From IMG/VR virus record IMGVR_UViG_3300030430_005103, positions 1-57,728 of that record: 57,728 nt of DNA. One strand, 5' to 3'. Of the stretch, positions 1 to 7,781 are shown piece by piece. The position numbers and the translations under genes are program-made. Positions within the stretch are counted from its first letter, which is position 1. The number at the start of each line of letters is the position of its first letter. The notes below the pieces were generated by a model. The model saw nothing but the letters and a program-made list of their open reading frames with translations. It had not been told where the DNA came from and ran no database searches. The stretch is from a virus.

Positions 1-1
1 T

Positions 2-82
2 AAACCAAGAAAACGTAAAAAAGTTTCTGAAAAAGAAGTTAATGAGGCGTTAAACTATTTATTACAGAAACTTGGAGTGTAA
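2..82 (+). CDS. C-terminal fragment of an upstream protein
   Basis: This is the last 26 codons of a gene whose start lies outside the window. The frame is open from base 2 and ends at the TAA at 80-82. The visible tail is strongly basic (KPRKRKKVSEKE) and ends in a leucine-rich helix (ALNYLLQKLGV). The next gene's Shine-Dalgarno sequence lies inside its final codons, so the two are probably co-transcribed. The fragment is too short for a function. Confidence 0.6.
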   Translation, partial: KPRKRKKVSEKEVNEALNYLLQKLGV

Positions 83-86
83 ATTA

Positions 87-821
87 ATGATTGATCGCGA
101 TGAATTTTTAAAAGAACTAAAAGAAGAACAACGTTTTCGAAAAGTGATTCGTGGTCTTCTAGAAAATTATCTTTCTGAAAAGAAAGAAAAAGCAACACTT
201 GAAGAGAATAGACTTCGTGGTGTTATTCGATCTCTTATTAAAGAAGTATCTGGTGCGGCTGATGTTCCAGATAGCCAACCCCAAAGAGCAACAGGGATAA
301 ATGTTCTTGAGGATACTTTAAAAGTAATCATTCCAGTGATTGAAGATGCGTATAAAGGACTCACGACATCAAAGTCACAAAGAGAATCGTTTAGAGCACA
401 TGTTCTTAATGCAGTTGAAAACTCACTTGCACCAGTAGATGTTACATCAGGCGCTGATGAAAGTCAAGAAGAAAATGAACTTGAAGAAGATGTGTCTTTA
501 GATGTTGATGTTGAAGATGATAAATTTATTCCAGTTCGCGATCAAGATATGACACCAGAACCAGAAGAAACAGAAGAACCCCAGTCGTTTCAGGACTTAG
601 AGGGCATGAACATCACTGGTAGAAACTTTGCTTCAACAACATTTAATAAAGTTGAAAATCAAATTTTAGATGCTTATGAAAGTTTAGCTGATGATAAAGA
701 TCGCGATCTTTATAAAGAATATATGTTGACAAACCTCAAATTATATTTTGATAGATTTGAAGAAGAGCTGCAGCCAACGTTGCCAGAGCCTGATTCTCCA
801 GATTATGATCAAGGTGTTTAA
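87..821 (+). CDS. Acidic, charged protein of unknown function
   Basis: A 244-residue protein. I place the start at ATG 87 (MIDRDEF) rather than an upstream in-frame TTG at 72, because GGAG at 74-77 is correctly spaced for ATG 87 and would overlap the TTG. The N-terminal third is rich in Lys, Arg and Glu and predicted helical. The middle is very acidic with repeated Glu/Asp runs, and the C-terminus is a helical segment ending in a Pro/Asp-rich tail. Such composition occurs in phage scaffold or core proteins, but no family motif is recognisable, so that role is only a guess. Its stop overlaps the next start by one base (TAATG). Confidence 0.75.
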   Translation: MIDRDEFLKELKEEQRFRKVIRGLLENYLSEKKEKATLEENRLRGVIRSLIKEVSGAADVPDSQPQRATGINVLEDTLKVIIPVIEDAYKGLTTSKSQRESFRAHVLNAVENSLAPVDVTSGADESQEENELEEDVSLDVDVEDDKFIPVRDQDMTPEPEETEEPQSFQDLEGMNITGRNFASTTFNKVENQILDAYESLADDKDRDLYKEYMLTNLKLYFDRFEEELQPTLPEPDSPDYDQGV

Positions 822-1198
822 TGCCCTGGAAAAACAAAAGAAATAAAAAACCCTTTACAAAATATTCTAATTATAGTATAATAAAAAAATTAAAATCTGA
901 AAAGAAAATTACTGATAATACTTTAAATAATATTAATAATATTTCTTTAGAAGATTTAATAGCTATAAAATTAGAATTATCTACAAGATATTTATGTGGC
1001 AAATTATATGGTATACCTATATGGAGGTTAACCAGACATGCAGTTACAGATGCCCTTCTGAAAACAGCTTTAAGTATTGCAAGAACAAAAAAAGAAGCAG
1101 CTAGATTTTTAGGGGTTGACTATATGGAGTTTAATCGCTATATTAAAAAGTATAATACTATTTCATTTTTTGAGAAAGAAGAAAAAGAGGTTATATGA
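821..1198 (+). CDS. Small basic protein with Fis-type helix-turn-helix
   Basis: A 125-residue protein with a basic N-terminus (MPWKNKRNKKPF). Near the C-terminus, about residues 83-112, the segment TKKEAARFLGVDYMEFNRYI matches the pattern of Fis/NtrC-type DNA-binding helix-turn-helices (x-K-x-A-A-x-x-L-G-V, then a recognition helix). This suggests a DNA-binding regulator or a DNA-associated structural protein. It overlaps the preceding gene by 1 nt and the following gene by 4 nt, so it belongs to a translationally coupled run. The HTH call rests on pattern only; there is no known orthologue I can name. Confidence 0.7.
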   Translation: MPWKNKRNKKPFTKYSNYSIIKKLKSEKKITDNTLNNINNISLEDLIAIKLELSTRYLCGKLYGIPIWRLTRHAVTDALLKTALSIARTKKEAARFLGVDYMEFNRYIKKYNTISFFEKEEKEVI

Positions 1199-1425
1199 AT
1201 AATAAATTATTTAATGCAGCAAAAATAAAATACGAAGCTGAAGCTGAAGAAGCAAGAGCGATGTTGGATATGTTATTTACTCAAACTGTTATGGTTGGAG
1301 AACACACTGATATCTTAAAAGAAGTTGATAAATGGACTACAATATTAGCGGAAGCATTAGAATGTATTGATGCGCTAGATGATTTTGTTATGCACCGAAC
1401 AGAGGAGGGGCTGCAAACCCCTTAA
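1195..1425 (+). CDS. Small helical protein of unknown function
   Basis: A 76-residue protein overlapping the previous gene by ATGA, with the Shine-Dalgarno-like AAAGAGG just upstream. It is almost entirely predicted helix with alternating acidic and hydrophobic residues (YEAEAEEARAMLDMLF, then ILAEALECIDALDDFV), which suggests a small oligomerising protein. No motif is recognised. Confidence 0.65.
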   Translation: MNNKLFNAAKIKYEAEAEEARAMLDMLFTQTVMVGEHTDILKEVDKWTTILAEALECIDALDDFVMHRTEEGLQTP

Positions 1426-1439
1426 AAGGAGGGTTGAAA

Positions 1440-1646
1440 ATGTCGACAACAAGATTTACTTTAGATGGAAATGGAAAAAGAGCTTACATTGGTTCTCCAG
1501 TATATTACAAAAATAAAGTTTGGTTGTTAGAAGATATTCAATATCTCCGCTGGAATTCAGAACAATATCTAACCTTACAAGATCCAAAAAATAAAAATAA
1601 AAAAATTGAGTTTGTTAAAGCTACTTTAATATCGGCAGTTGATTGA
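1440..1646 (+). CDS. Small protein of unknown function
   Basis: A 68-residue protein. ATG 1440 is chosen over the in-frame TTG at 1434 because the strong ribosome site AAAGGAGGG (1425-1433) is properly spaced only for the ATG. The sequence alternates short beta-like stretches (RAYIGSPVYYKNKVWLLEDI) with charged turns and could form a small beta-barrel, but no family is recognised. Its stop overlaps the next start codon. Confidence 0.65.
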   Translation: MSTTRFTLDGNGKRAYIGSPVYYKNKVWLLEDIQYLRWNSEQYLTLQDPKNKNKKIEFVKATLISAVD

Positions 1647-2032
1647 TGGCAAGTAAATATGGCAAAAAAAGAAAGTCTATTCGTGCTTTTGAGCAAGAGC
1701 ATTGGTATGTAACAAATATTGACCATATTAGTTTAAAAGCTGAATTGACAACTGGAAGATTATTAATAACAATTATTCATGATAAAACTGAATATGCTTT
1801 TACTTTGCCCGATACGAAAACTTCAATAGCAAACAACAGACAACAAATTGACAATAAAATATCTTTTTATTTAGATACATTTTTTCAAATGGATGAATTT
1901 ACTTTTTTGCAAGCACACACAGATGAAGAAAACTATACAGATTATATGAATTTATATACAGACCTAATCTGGGTTAAAAACAAACTAGGTCTGACCATTT
2001 GGAATAGAAAAAAGTTTACTTATAGATATTAA
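1646..2032 (+). CDS. Hypothetical protein
   Basis: A 128-residue protein. ATG 1646 overlaps the previous TGA stop by one base and is preferred to the TTG at 1643. It has a basic N-terminus (MASKYGKKRKSIRAFEQEHW), a central beta-rich stretch and an aromatic-rich C-terminus ending TYRY. No family was recognised. It ends convergently with the minus-strand protease gene, overlapping it by 4 nt, and marks the end of the first co-directional run. Confidence 0.65.
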   Translation: MASKYGKKRKSIRAFEQEHWYVTNIDHISLKAELTTGRLLITIIHDKTEYAFTLPDTKTSIANNRQQIDNKISFYLDTFFQMDEFTFLQAHTDEENYTDYMNLYTDLIWVKNKLGLTIWNRKKFTYRY

Positions 2033-2784
2033 TTATCATTACATTCGTCTGGAATGCAAACCCATTCAGCCAATTCAGCTTTTGAAAGACCGCTTCTAAT
2101 AAACTCCATAAGCTCTTCATAAGGTGAAGAAATAGCAATATTTCTAAACTTTACTAAAACAGAGTGAACCATTCCTACTAATTCACCTTTAGAATTAAGA
2201 ATCATAGATCCAGAAGATCCAAAAGTAGCAGATAAAGAATAGACATCTTGGCCATCTTCCTCACCAGCATATCTACCTTCAAAGACTGGAACCATATCAT
2301 AATCAAACATACCTAAAGGAGCCGCTATATTATAAACTTTTTCACCTCTTTTTGGAGGTTTCATGGCCAGAGGTATAACCTCCACCCCTTCAGTTAAACC
2401 CTCGGCAAAAAGCAAACAAGCGTCAATTGACTGATCTTTTTTTAGAACAACCGCATCATATCTTTTTAATGATAATGTTGAAACTCTCATATGAATAGTT
2501 TGTTCAACCGATTCCAATAAACCCCTTTCGCCATCACAAACGTGCGCGGCGGTAACTATATAGGCGCCTTTGTCGGATAGTCTAACAACATAACCAGATC
2601 CCGAAGATCGTAAATCCATTGTGGCACAATTGTCTTTACCAAAGCATCTTTTTAACTGAACTGTTTTGCTAATAAACGCAAATCCTTCTCTTGGAAAATC
2701 ATTTTTTACACTTGAATTCATTGTGCCGCAAGAGAAAGTAAACAGCATAACGAACGCGAGGGTACCAACCATAACCCTACTCAT
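2029..2784 (-). CDS. Putative exported trypsin-like serine protease
   Basis: A 251-residue protein and the only minus-strand gene in the window. It starts with a signal-peptide-like segment (residues 1-19, hydrophobic core TLAFVMLFTFS followed by Cys19). The Cys hints at a lipoprotein, but the -3 position is not a classical lipobox residue. Trypsin-fold catalytic residues are recognisable: TAAHVC (His81), SIDACLL (Asp121) and FGSSGSM (Ser191). Four cysteines near these sites could form disulfides after export. A perfect AGGAGG (minus strand, 2793-2798) lies 8 nt before ATG. An exported phage protease would act in the host envelope or outside the cell, for example in lysis, superinfection control or degradation of a host protein; the target is unknown. 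It may be a moron-type gene with its own promoter. Confidence 0.8.
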   Translation of the reverse strand: MSRVMVGTLAFVMLFTFSCGTMNSSVKNDFPREGFAFISKTVQLKRCFGKDNCATMDLRSSGSGYVVRLSDKGAYIVTAAHVCDGERGLLESVEQTIHMRVSTLSLKRYDAVVLKKDQSIDACLLFAEGLTEGVEVIPLAMKPPKRGEKVYNIAAPLGMFDYDMVPVFEGRYAGEEDGQDVYSLSATFGSSGSMILNSKGELVGMVHSVLVKFRNIAISSPYEELMEFIRSGLSKAELAEWVCIPDECNDN

Positions 2785-2792
2785 TTTTTTAT

Positions 2793-2798
2793 CCTCCT
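2793..2798 (-). promoter_or_regulatory. Ribosome binding site of the protease gene
   Basis: CCTCCT on the + strand reads AGGAGG on the minus strand, 8 nt ahead of the protease ATG. It is the strongest Shine-Dalgarno near this gene and confirms the chosen start. Confidence 0.75.
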
Positions 2799-2822
2799 AT
2801 GTCTCTGAGAATTTTACTCTCA

Positions 2823-2830
2823 TATAAATA
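2823..2830 (+). promoter_or_regulatory. Candidate T4-type late promoter (TATAAATA)
   Basis: An exact match to the T4 late promoter core TATAAATA, in the 181-nt divergent spacer between the protease and phoH. In T4 this element is recognised by gp55, and a gp55-like protein is encoded at 19874-20572. Transcription from here would read rightwards into phoH with a leader of about 130 nt. A single 8-mer in AT-rich DNA can arise by chance, so support is moderate. Confidence 0.4.
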
Positions 2831-2875
2831 AATAAGGGAGCCGGAATGCTTTTCTCCTTTTTTATAAACAAAAAC

Positions 2876-2885
2876 ACTATTTATA
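2876..2885. promoter_or_regulatory. ACTATTTATA element in the phoH/protease spacer
   Basis: On the + strand this is ACTATTTA, the motif that recurs before tail genes at 29540, 48006, 48234 and 51765. Read on the minus strand, 2885-2878 is TATAAATA, which would point towards the protease gene. It may therefore serve either direction, or both. Confidence 0.4.
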
Positions 2886-2892
2886 ATGACTG

Positions 2893-2938
2893 CTTCTTCA
2901 GTTTAAATTAACTTGAAATAAGTGTTTTAATGAAGAAG
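2893..2938 (+). promoter_or_regulatory. Inverted repeat in the phoH leader
   Basis: CTTCTTCA (2893-2900) and TGAAGAAG (2931-2938) form a perfect 8-bp inverted repeat around a 30-nt AT-rich loop, 28 nt before the phoH start. A second short dyad (TTAAC...GTTAA) abuts the start codon. There is no T-tract, so a terminator is unlikely; an operator or a structured leader is possible. Confidence 0.3.
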
Positions 2939-2965
2939 ATCAAGTGTTTAACAAAGTGAGTTAAC

Positions 2966-4279
2966 ATGGCTAAAAAAATTTATATTCTTGATACGAGCGT
3001 CTGTTTAACAGATGCTAATTGTATTCGATCTTATGGTACTAACGATATTGTCCTTCCTTTAAAAGTTCTTGAAGAAATAGACAACAATAAAAAAAGACAA
3101 GACGGAGCCGGCACAAATGCGAGGATGTTGATTCGTGATCTTGACGCCCTTCGTGAGAAAGGTAGCTTGTCTAAAGGAGTAAGAATAGATAAAGGGAAAG
3201 GTATAATATGCGTGAAAATGGTCAAGCGTGAAGGAATACCGGAAGATTTAGATTTATCGGTGCCTGATAATGAAATCATTAGCGTTGCGTTAAACCAAAA
3301 AAATGAAAACCCAAAAAGAAAAGTAATCGTGGTCACACGAGACATTAACATGCGTGTTAAATGCGATTCTCTGGGTCTTCCGACTGAGGATTATAATTCA
3401 GATCAAGTTATAAAAGATACAGATAATATATACACTGGCTTTGTCGAACATTTGGTTGATGAGCCTGTTTTGGATAGGTTTTATAATGGAGAAGAAGTCT
3501 ATATTGAAGAAGAAGAGCTAGAGTTAAATCCAAATCAATTTTTAATGTTGATATCAAATCAAAATGAAAAAAAGACTGCTCTTGGAAAGTTTGAATCTTA
3601 TGAGAAACCCCTAAATTTGCTCAATCCCGGCAATAAAAAAAGACTTTGGGGTTTGAAATCTAGAAATAAAGAGCAGATTTTTGCTATGGATTTATTAGAA
3701 GACCCAAAAGTGAATGTGGTTACGTTAGTGGGTAAGGCTGGCTGTGGTAAGACCTTAATGGCAATAGCTGCCGGCCTTAGCCAAGTTGTGGAAAAAGAAA
3801 CCTATAGTCGCTTAGTAGTCTCCAGACCGATACAACCGATGGGTAGAGATATTGGCTTTTTACCAGGAACAATGGAAGAAAAAATGTCACCTTGGGTCGC
3901 GCCAATCAGAGATAATTTGGAATATCTAATGGCAAATGACAAGGCAACATTAGAAACTTATATGGATAGAGGTAAGATAGAAGTTGAAGCGTTAACTTAT
4001 ATAAGAGGTAGATCAATCGCGAATGCTTTTATCATTATTGATGAAGCTCAGAACTTAACCGCACATGAACTTAAAACAATATTAACTCGTGTGGGAGAAG
4101 GAACAAAAATAGTTTTGACCGGCGACATCGAACAAATTGATAATGTATATCTAGATGAAACCTCAAACGGTCTTACCCACGCTGTTGAAAAATTTAAAAC
4201 TTTTGAAATTTCTGGGCATGTTACGCTTCGAAAGGGTGAAAGGTCTAAAGTGGCGACAATCGCATCTAAAATTCTTTAA
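2966..4279 (+). CDS. phoH: PIN-PhoH fusion (PhoH2-type RNase/ATPase)
   Basis: A 437-residue protein. Residues about 5-140 form a PIN nuclease domain (YILDTSV with Asp9, then acidic positions near Glu38, Asp101 and Asp125). Residues about 225-437 form a PhoH ATPase with Walker A GKAGCGKT (256-263), Walker B FIIIDEAQ (355-362) and a sensor-like LTGDIEQID (384-392). PhoH2 proteins couple RNA unwinding to PIN-type RNase activity; short phoH genes are common in marine phages, and the full PIN-PhoH form is the longer architecture. The Shine-Dalgarno is weak (GTGAG) compared with neighbouring genes. Upstream lie the late-promoter-like and inverted-repeat elements described separately. The family call is firm; the role in infection is inferred to be RNA metabolism. 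Confidence 0.95.
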   Translation: MAKKIYILDTSVCLTDANCIRSYGTNDIVLPLKVLEEIDNNKKRQDGAGTNARMLIRDLDALREKGSLSKGVRIDKGKGIICVKMVKREGIPEDLDLSVPDNEIISVALNQKNENPKRKVIVVTRDINMRVKCDSLGLPTEDYNSDQVIKDTDNIYTGFVEHLVDEPVLDRFYNGEEVYIEEEELELNPNQFLMLISNQNEKKTALGKFESYEKPLNLLNPGNKKRLWGLKSRNKEQIFAMDLLEDPKVNVVTLVGKAGCGKTLMAIAAGLSQVVEKETYSRLVVSRPIQPMGRDIGFLPGTMEEKMSPWVAPIRDNLEYLMANDKATLETYMDRGKIEVEALTYIRGRSIANAFIIIDEAQNLTAHELKTILTRVGEGTKIVLTGDIEQIDNVYLDETSNGLTHAVEKFKTFEISGHVTLRKGERSKVATIASKIL

Positions 4280-4322
4280 ATTATCTCAAATATCTGTTAT
4301 ATTTACATAAAAGGAGAATCTT

Positions 4323-4613
4323 ATGACAGTACAAAATGAAAATCCTGATTTATTTGAACCAATACAGCCTGTGAATGAGATGAAAAAATGGTTGGTTAAT
4401 TATGTTGGAGAAAAAATAAATCCTGACAATGATGAAGTTAACGTTGAAATGATTATTCAAGTTATGGCCACTGAGTTTCCGGAATTTTTATTGGCAATCG
4501 CAGAAGAAAATTTTATACGAGGTTATCAACAAGGCTTAAGTGATGCTGATTTATCTGCGTCCGACGCTTTACCATCAGCGTTAGAAAATGGGGCTTTAGG
4601 ATATTCTAAATAA
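4323..4613 (+). CDS. Small acidic helical protein, unknown function
   Basis: A 96-residue protein preceded by a strong AAAAGGAG at 4310-4317 and ATG at 4323. The central stretch (about 35-75) is helical and hydrophobic (EMIIQVMATEFPEFLLAIAE, then NFIRGYQQGL); the ends are polar. There is no signal peptide or domain I can name. It is separated from phoH by 43 nt holding only a weak 6-bp dyad (AAATAT/ATATTT, 4288-4304). The next gene begins immediately after its stop. Confidence 0.7.
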   Translation: MTVQNENPDLFEPIQPVNEMKKWLVNYVGEKINPDNDEVNVEMIIQVMATEFPEFLLAIAEENFIRGYQQGLSDADLSASDALPSALENGALGYSK

Positions 4614-5294
4614 ATGAAAGATTATATAACAGAGGGTGTTCAAAAATCCAAGAAAAAACTTAAAAAATATAAAATTTACGGGCGCCCCTTTGTTTTTACC
4701 CAACCGTTCGAAAGAGATATTAATTTACAATATATTAAAGATAAAATTGAAACACTAACACCGGAGCATTTTTTTGATAATGTTGATGGTTTTTTTGTTG
4801 GGTATGTTAAAGAATTTTTTAAAAATGGTCGTGAATATAATGCCATGTTTAAAGATGGGGCGATATATCTATCCCCAGATCAAGATGATGAGAGAGATCT
4901 GCTAGATGATATACTTCATGAACTAGCACACGCTGTCGAAAAAAAACACCAAGATAAAATATATGGCGACGGCCGCTTAGAACGTGAATTTGTGGCAAAA
5001 AGAGTACATTTATACTATCGTTTAGGAGATAAAAATTACAATCTAGAGGACTATAGTAAGCCAGAATATGATTATGAATTTGATCAACATTTATACAAAA
5101 ATATTGGTTATGATAGGTTGAGAGGTATGTCAGCTGAGTTATTCTATTCACCGTATGCTATTACAGCCTTGAGAGAATATTGGGCAAATGGTTTTGAAAA
5201 CTATTTATTAGGTAGTAGAGGTAAATTAAAAGAAATTAGCCCAGTGCTTTATCAAAAAATAGATTCACTTTTTGATACTGAGGAGATGAGATGA
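4614..5294 (+). CDS. Putative zinc metallopeptidase (HELAH motif)
   Basis: A 226-residue protein with a gluzincin-type zinc motif HELAH at residues 102-106 (LDDILHELAHAVEKK). A downstream segment REYWANGFENYL (187-198) could supply the third ligand, Glu188. The combination HExxH plus E-Y/F-x-A-x-G-F-E recalls the short metallopeptidase domains related to anthrax lethal factor. There is no signal peptide, so it would act in the host cytoplasm or be packaged; a role in processing phage or host proteins is inferred. It follows the 96-aa gene directly and overlaps the next gene by 4 nt. Activity is not proven by the motif. Confidence 0.7.
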   Translation: MKDYITEGVQKSKKKLKKYKIYGRPFVFTQPFERDINLQYIKDKIETLTPEHFFDNVDGFFVGYVKEFFKNGREYNAMFKDGAIYLSPDQDDERDLLDDILHELAHAVEKKHQDKIYGDGRLEREFVAKRVHLYYRLGDKNYNLEDYSKPEYDYEFDQHLYKNIGYDRLRGMSAELFYSPYAITALREYWANGFENYLLGSRGKLKEISPVLYQKIDSLFDTEEMR

Positions 5295-5701
5295 AATATA
5301 TTTCTAGAGAAGAAAAAGATGATCGGGTGGTATTCACATTTAGTGTTGTGAATAGGTCACGAACAAAGAGGGTTTACTATCCGGTTGAAAAAATAATTGA
5401 AGCTATAAAAAATAAAAATAATTTGGATAATTATGTTTTCTTAGAAAACGAAAGTTCTGGTGTGGTAACAAATTCAAATCCAAAGGGTAAATACGTATTT
5501 AAAAAGAAAGTGGTTGACATTTTAAATGATAATGTTAAAATAAATAAAACAAAAATAGAAGCTGATGCTCCTGTTAAAAAAGAGCAAAAAAAAGAAGCTT
5601 CGTCGCCCTCTAAAACTTTGCCTTACGGACTTAAAAAAACAGAGCCAAAAACCAGGCCAAAGAAAAAAAGAGCGACAAGAAAGAAAAAAACAGAGGAATA
5701 G
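5291..5701 (+). CDS. Hypothetical protein with a very basic C-terminal tail
   Basis: A 136-residue protein. The first 75 residues look like a small beta-rich domain. The last 45 are a low-complexity Lys/Arg/Pro tail (for example TRPKKKRATRKKKTEE), of the kind that binds nucleic acids. It starts inside the metallopeptidase stop (ATGA overlap) and ends directly before the nuclease gene. A DNA- or RNA-binding accessory role is plausible but unproven. Confidence 0.65.
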   Translation: MKYISREEKDDRVVFTFSVVNRSRTKRVYYPVEKIIEAIKNKNNLDNYVFLENESSGVVTNSNPKGKYVFKKKVVDILNDNVKINKTKIEADAPVKKEQKKEASSPSKTLPYGLKKTEPKTRPKKKRATRKKKTEE

Positions 5702-6505
5702 ATGTCCCACATATCCTACTCAGAGCTTAAAGAGTGGACCACTTGTGCTTGGAAGCATAAATTAAACTATATTGACAAAATCAGACAGTTTAAAGGTAAT
5801 GAGCATACTGCTTTTGGTTCAGCACTTCACACAGTTTGTGAAGTTATAGTTCAAGACTACGATGAAAATAAAAAATCTAAAGACTTAGAAGAGCTTTTTG
5901 AGGCAGAATTTTTACAAAACCTACAAAAAATAAAATCTTCATCCGAAATAGAATTTTCAGCAGATCTTTTAAGTTCGATGCGCAAGCAAGGAAAACACCT
6001 AACACAGTTTATTTTACCTGCTCTTAAAAAACATTTTGGAAACTTTGAAATGATATCTGTAGAGGAACAGATATATGAGACAATAGAAAATAAAACTATT
6101 GATAAAAAGTTTAAAGGTTTTATCGATCTCGTAATATACACACCAGACACCAAAAAATATCACGTTATCGATTGGAAAACTTGTTCTTGGGGTTGGGACA
6201 GTCGCAAAAAAACTGATAAAATGATCACCTATCAATTAAGTTTATATAAACACTTCTGGGCCAAAAAACATAATAAGAACTTAAAAGACATTACAACTCA
6301 TTTTGCTTTGTTAAAAAGAACAGCTAACAAAAATAATGTAGAGATATTCAAAGTTACCAATGGTGAGAAGAAAATATCTAATGCCCTTAAACTATTGAAT
6401 AAAGCAGTGTATAATATCAATAAAAGCAACCACGTCAAAAACAGACTTTCCTGCTACGGCAAATATGGCGTGTGCGAATATTACAAAACAAAGCATTGCT
6501 CATGA
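5702..6505 (+). CDS. PD-(D/E)XK nuclease, Cas4/RecB-like with probable Fe-S cluster
   Basis: A 267-residue protein. RecB-family motifs are visible: YSELKEWTTC with Cys15; GSALHTVCE with His43; FKGFIDLV with Asp142; VIDWKT with Asp157 and Lys159; and YQLSLYK with Gln178. A C-terminal cysteine group (Cys251, Cys258, Cys266) with Cys15 fits the 4Fe-4S arrangement of Cas4 and AddB nucleases. The expected activity is single-strand or end-directed DNA exonuclease in phage recombination or replication. No CRISPR array or other cas gene is present, so it is not an adaptation module. It begins immediately after the preceding stop; the glycan cassette starts 8 nt beyond its end. Confidence 0.88.
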   Translation: MSHISYSELKEWTTCAWKHKLNYIDKIRQFKGNEHTAFGSALHTVCEVIVQDYDENKKSKDLEELFEAEFLQNLQKIKSSSEIEFSADLLSSMRKQGKHLTQFILPALKKHFGNFEMISVEEQIYETIENKTIDKKFKGFIDLVIYTPDTKKYHVIDWKTCSWGWDSRKKTDKMITYQLSLYKHFWAKKHNKNLKDITTHFALLKRTANKNNVEIFKVTNGEKKISNALKLLNKAVYNINKSNHVKNRLSCYGKYGVCEYYKTKHCS

Positions 6506-6512
6506 GGTTTAA

Positions 6513-7781
6513 ATGGATAAAAAAATTAAGGTCTTCACTCTTAGTGATATGCCTCTTAGTCCTAGTGGCGTTGGAACTCAAACTAGGTATATTTGTGAGG
6601 CGTTATTAAAAAGCGGTAAGTTCCAAATTCGTTCTTTTGGTGGTGCCATCAAGCATCCAAAGTATGACCCAATTAAAACAGAACAATATGGTGATGATTG
6701 GATTATGTTTCCGGTCGATGGATACGGAAGTAAAGAATCTGTGCGCTCTCTAATCCGACAAGAAAAACCAGACATTATGTGGTTTATGACAGATCCTCGG
6801 TTTTGGGGTTGGCTTTGGGAAATGGAAAACGAAATACGCCCTCTTATGCCAATGGTATATTATCATGTTTGGGATAATTATCCTTATCCAACTTTTAACA
6901 AGACAGCGTATGAGTCAAATGATTTTATTGCTACAATATCAAAAGTAACAGATGATATTGTTAAAACTGTTGCGCCTGAAGTAAAATCTCAATACATTCC
7001 ACATGCTGTCAATAGCGATATATTCACCCCTCTAGACAATGATGAAGAAATTGTCCAATTTAAAAAAATGGTTTTTGGTCCGTATCATGACCCAGACAAA
7101 TTTGTTTTCTTTTGGAACAATCGCAACGCTAGGAGAAAACAATCTGGATCTCTAATTTTTTGGTTTAAAGAGTTCCTTGATTCAGTTGGTCATGATAAAG
7201 CAACACTTGTTATGCATACAGAAGTTAAAGATCCTAATGGTCAAGATTTACAAGCAATTATTGAGCATCTAGGTTTAACTAATGGTGAGGTTTTATTTAG
7301 TCAATCAAAAGTAGATCTAAAAAGATTAGCTTTAATATATAACGTGGCCGACTGTACAATTAACATTTCCGATGCGGAAGGTTTTGGCTTGGCAACGCTT
7401 GAGTCTCTGTCATGCGGAACTCCAATTATTGTTAATATGACGGGTGGTCTTCAAGAGCAAGTTAAAAACGAAACTGATGAGTTTGGCATACCTTTATACC
7501 CAGCTTCACGCGCAATAATTGGATCTCAACAAATTCCATGGATATACGAAGATAGATTAAATGGTGATGAAGTTGTAGAGGCAATGAAAAAAATATATAA
7601 TATGTCAAAAGAAGATAGAAAAACTATGGGATTATTAGGTAGACAACACGTAATGAAAAACTATAATTTTGATACGTTCAGTAAAACTTGGGTTGACACA
7701 ATGTTAAATATTCACGAAGAAGAAGGTTCATGGGAAACTAGAAAGTATACTAAGCGTTGGACACTTAAGGAGGTTGCTTGA
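6513..7781 (+). CDS. GT4-type glycosyltransferase
   Basis: A 422-residue GT-B fold glycosyltransferase and the first gene of the glycan cassette. The N-terminal acceptor domain has the glycine-rich loop SPSGVGTQTRY. The C-terminal donor domain carries the family 4 signature, with DAEGFGLATLESLSCGTPII at about residues 285-304, including the two glutamates of the E-x7-E nucleotide-sugar site. GT4 enzymes are retaining transferases using NDP-sugars. There is no membrane segment, so it acts in the host cytoplasm. It overlaps the next glycosyltransferase by 1 nt. Donor and acceptor cannot be deduced. Confidence 0.88.
   Translation: MDKKIKVFTLSDMPLSPSGVGTQTRYICEALLKSGKFQIRSFGGAIKHPKYDPIKTEQYGDDWIMFPVDGYGSKESVRSLIRQEKPDIMWFMTDPRFWGWLWEMENEIRPLMPMVYYHVWDNYPYPTFNKTAYESNDFIATISKVTDDIVKTVAPEVKSQYIPHAVNSDIFTPLDNDEEIVQFKKMVFGPYHDPDKFVFFWNNRNARRKQSGSLIFWFKEFLDSVGHDKATLVMHTEVKDPNGQDLQAIIEHLGLTNGEVLFSQSKVDLKRLALIYNVADCTINISDAEGFGLATLESLSCGTPIIVNMTGGLQEQVKNETDEFGIPLYPASRAIIGSQQIPWIYEDRLNGDEVVEAMKKIYNMSKEDRKTMGLLGRQHVMKNYNFDTFSKTWVDTMLNIHEEEGSWETRKYTKRWTLKEVA

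Noticed and set aside
1959-1993. 8-bp inverted repeat CAGACCTA/TAGGTCTG near the end of the 128-aa gene
   Set aside because: It lies wholly inside coding sequence, has a 19-nt loop and no following T-tract, so it does not look like a terminator. A chance origin is likely.
4288-4304. AAATAT/ATATTT dyad after phoH as a terminator
   Set aside because: The stem is only 6 A-T pairs and there is no T-tract, so it is too weak to call.
5702-6505. Possible CRISPR adaptation system suggested by the Cas4-like nuclease
   Set aside because: No direct-repeat array and no Cas1, Cas2 or effector gene is visible anywhere in the window.
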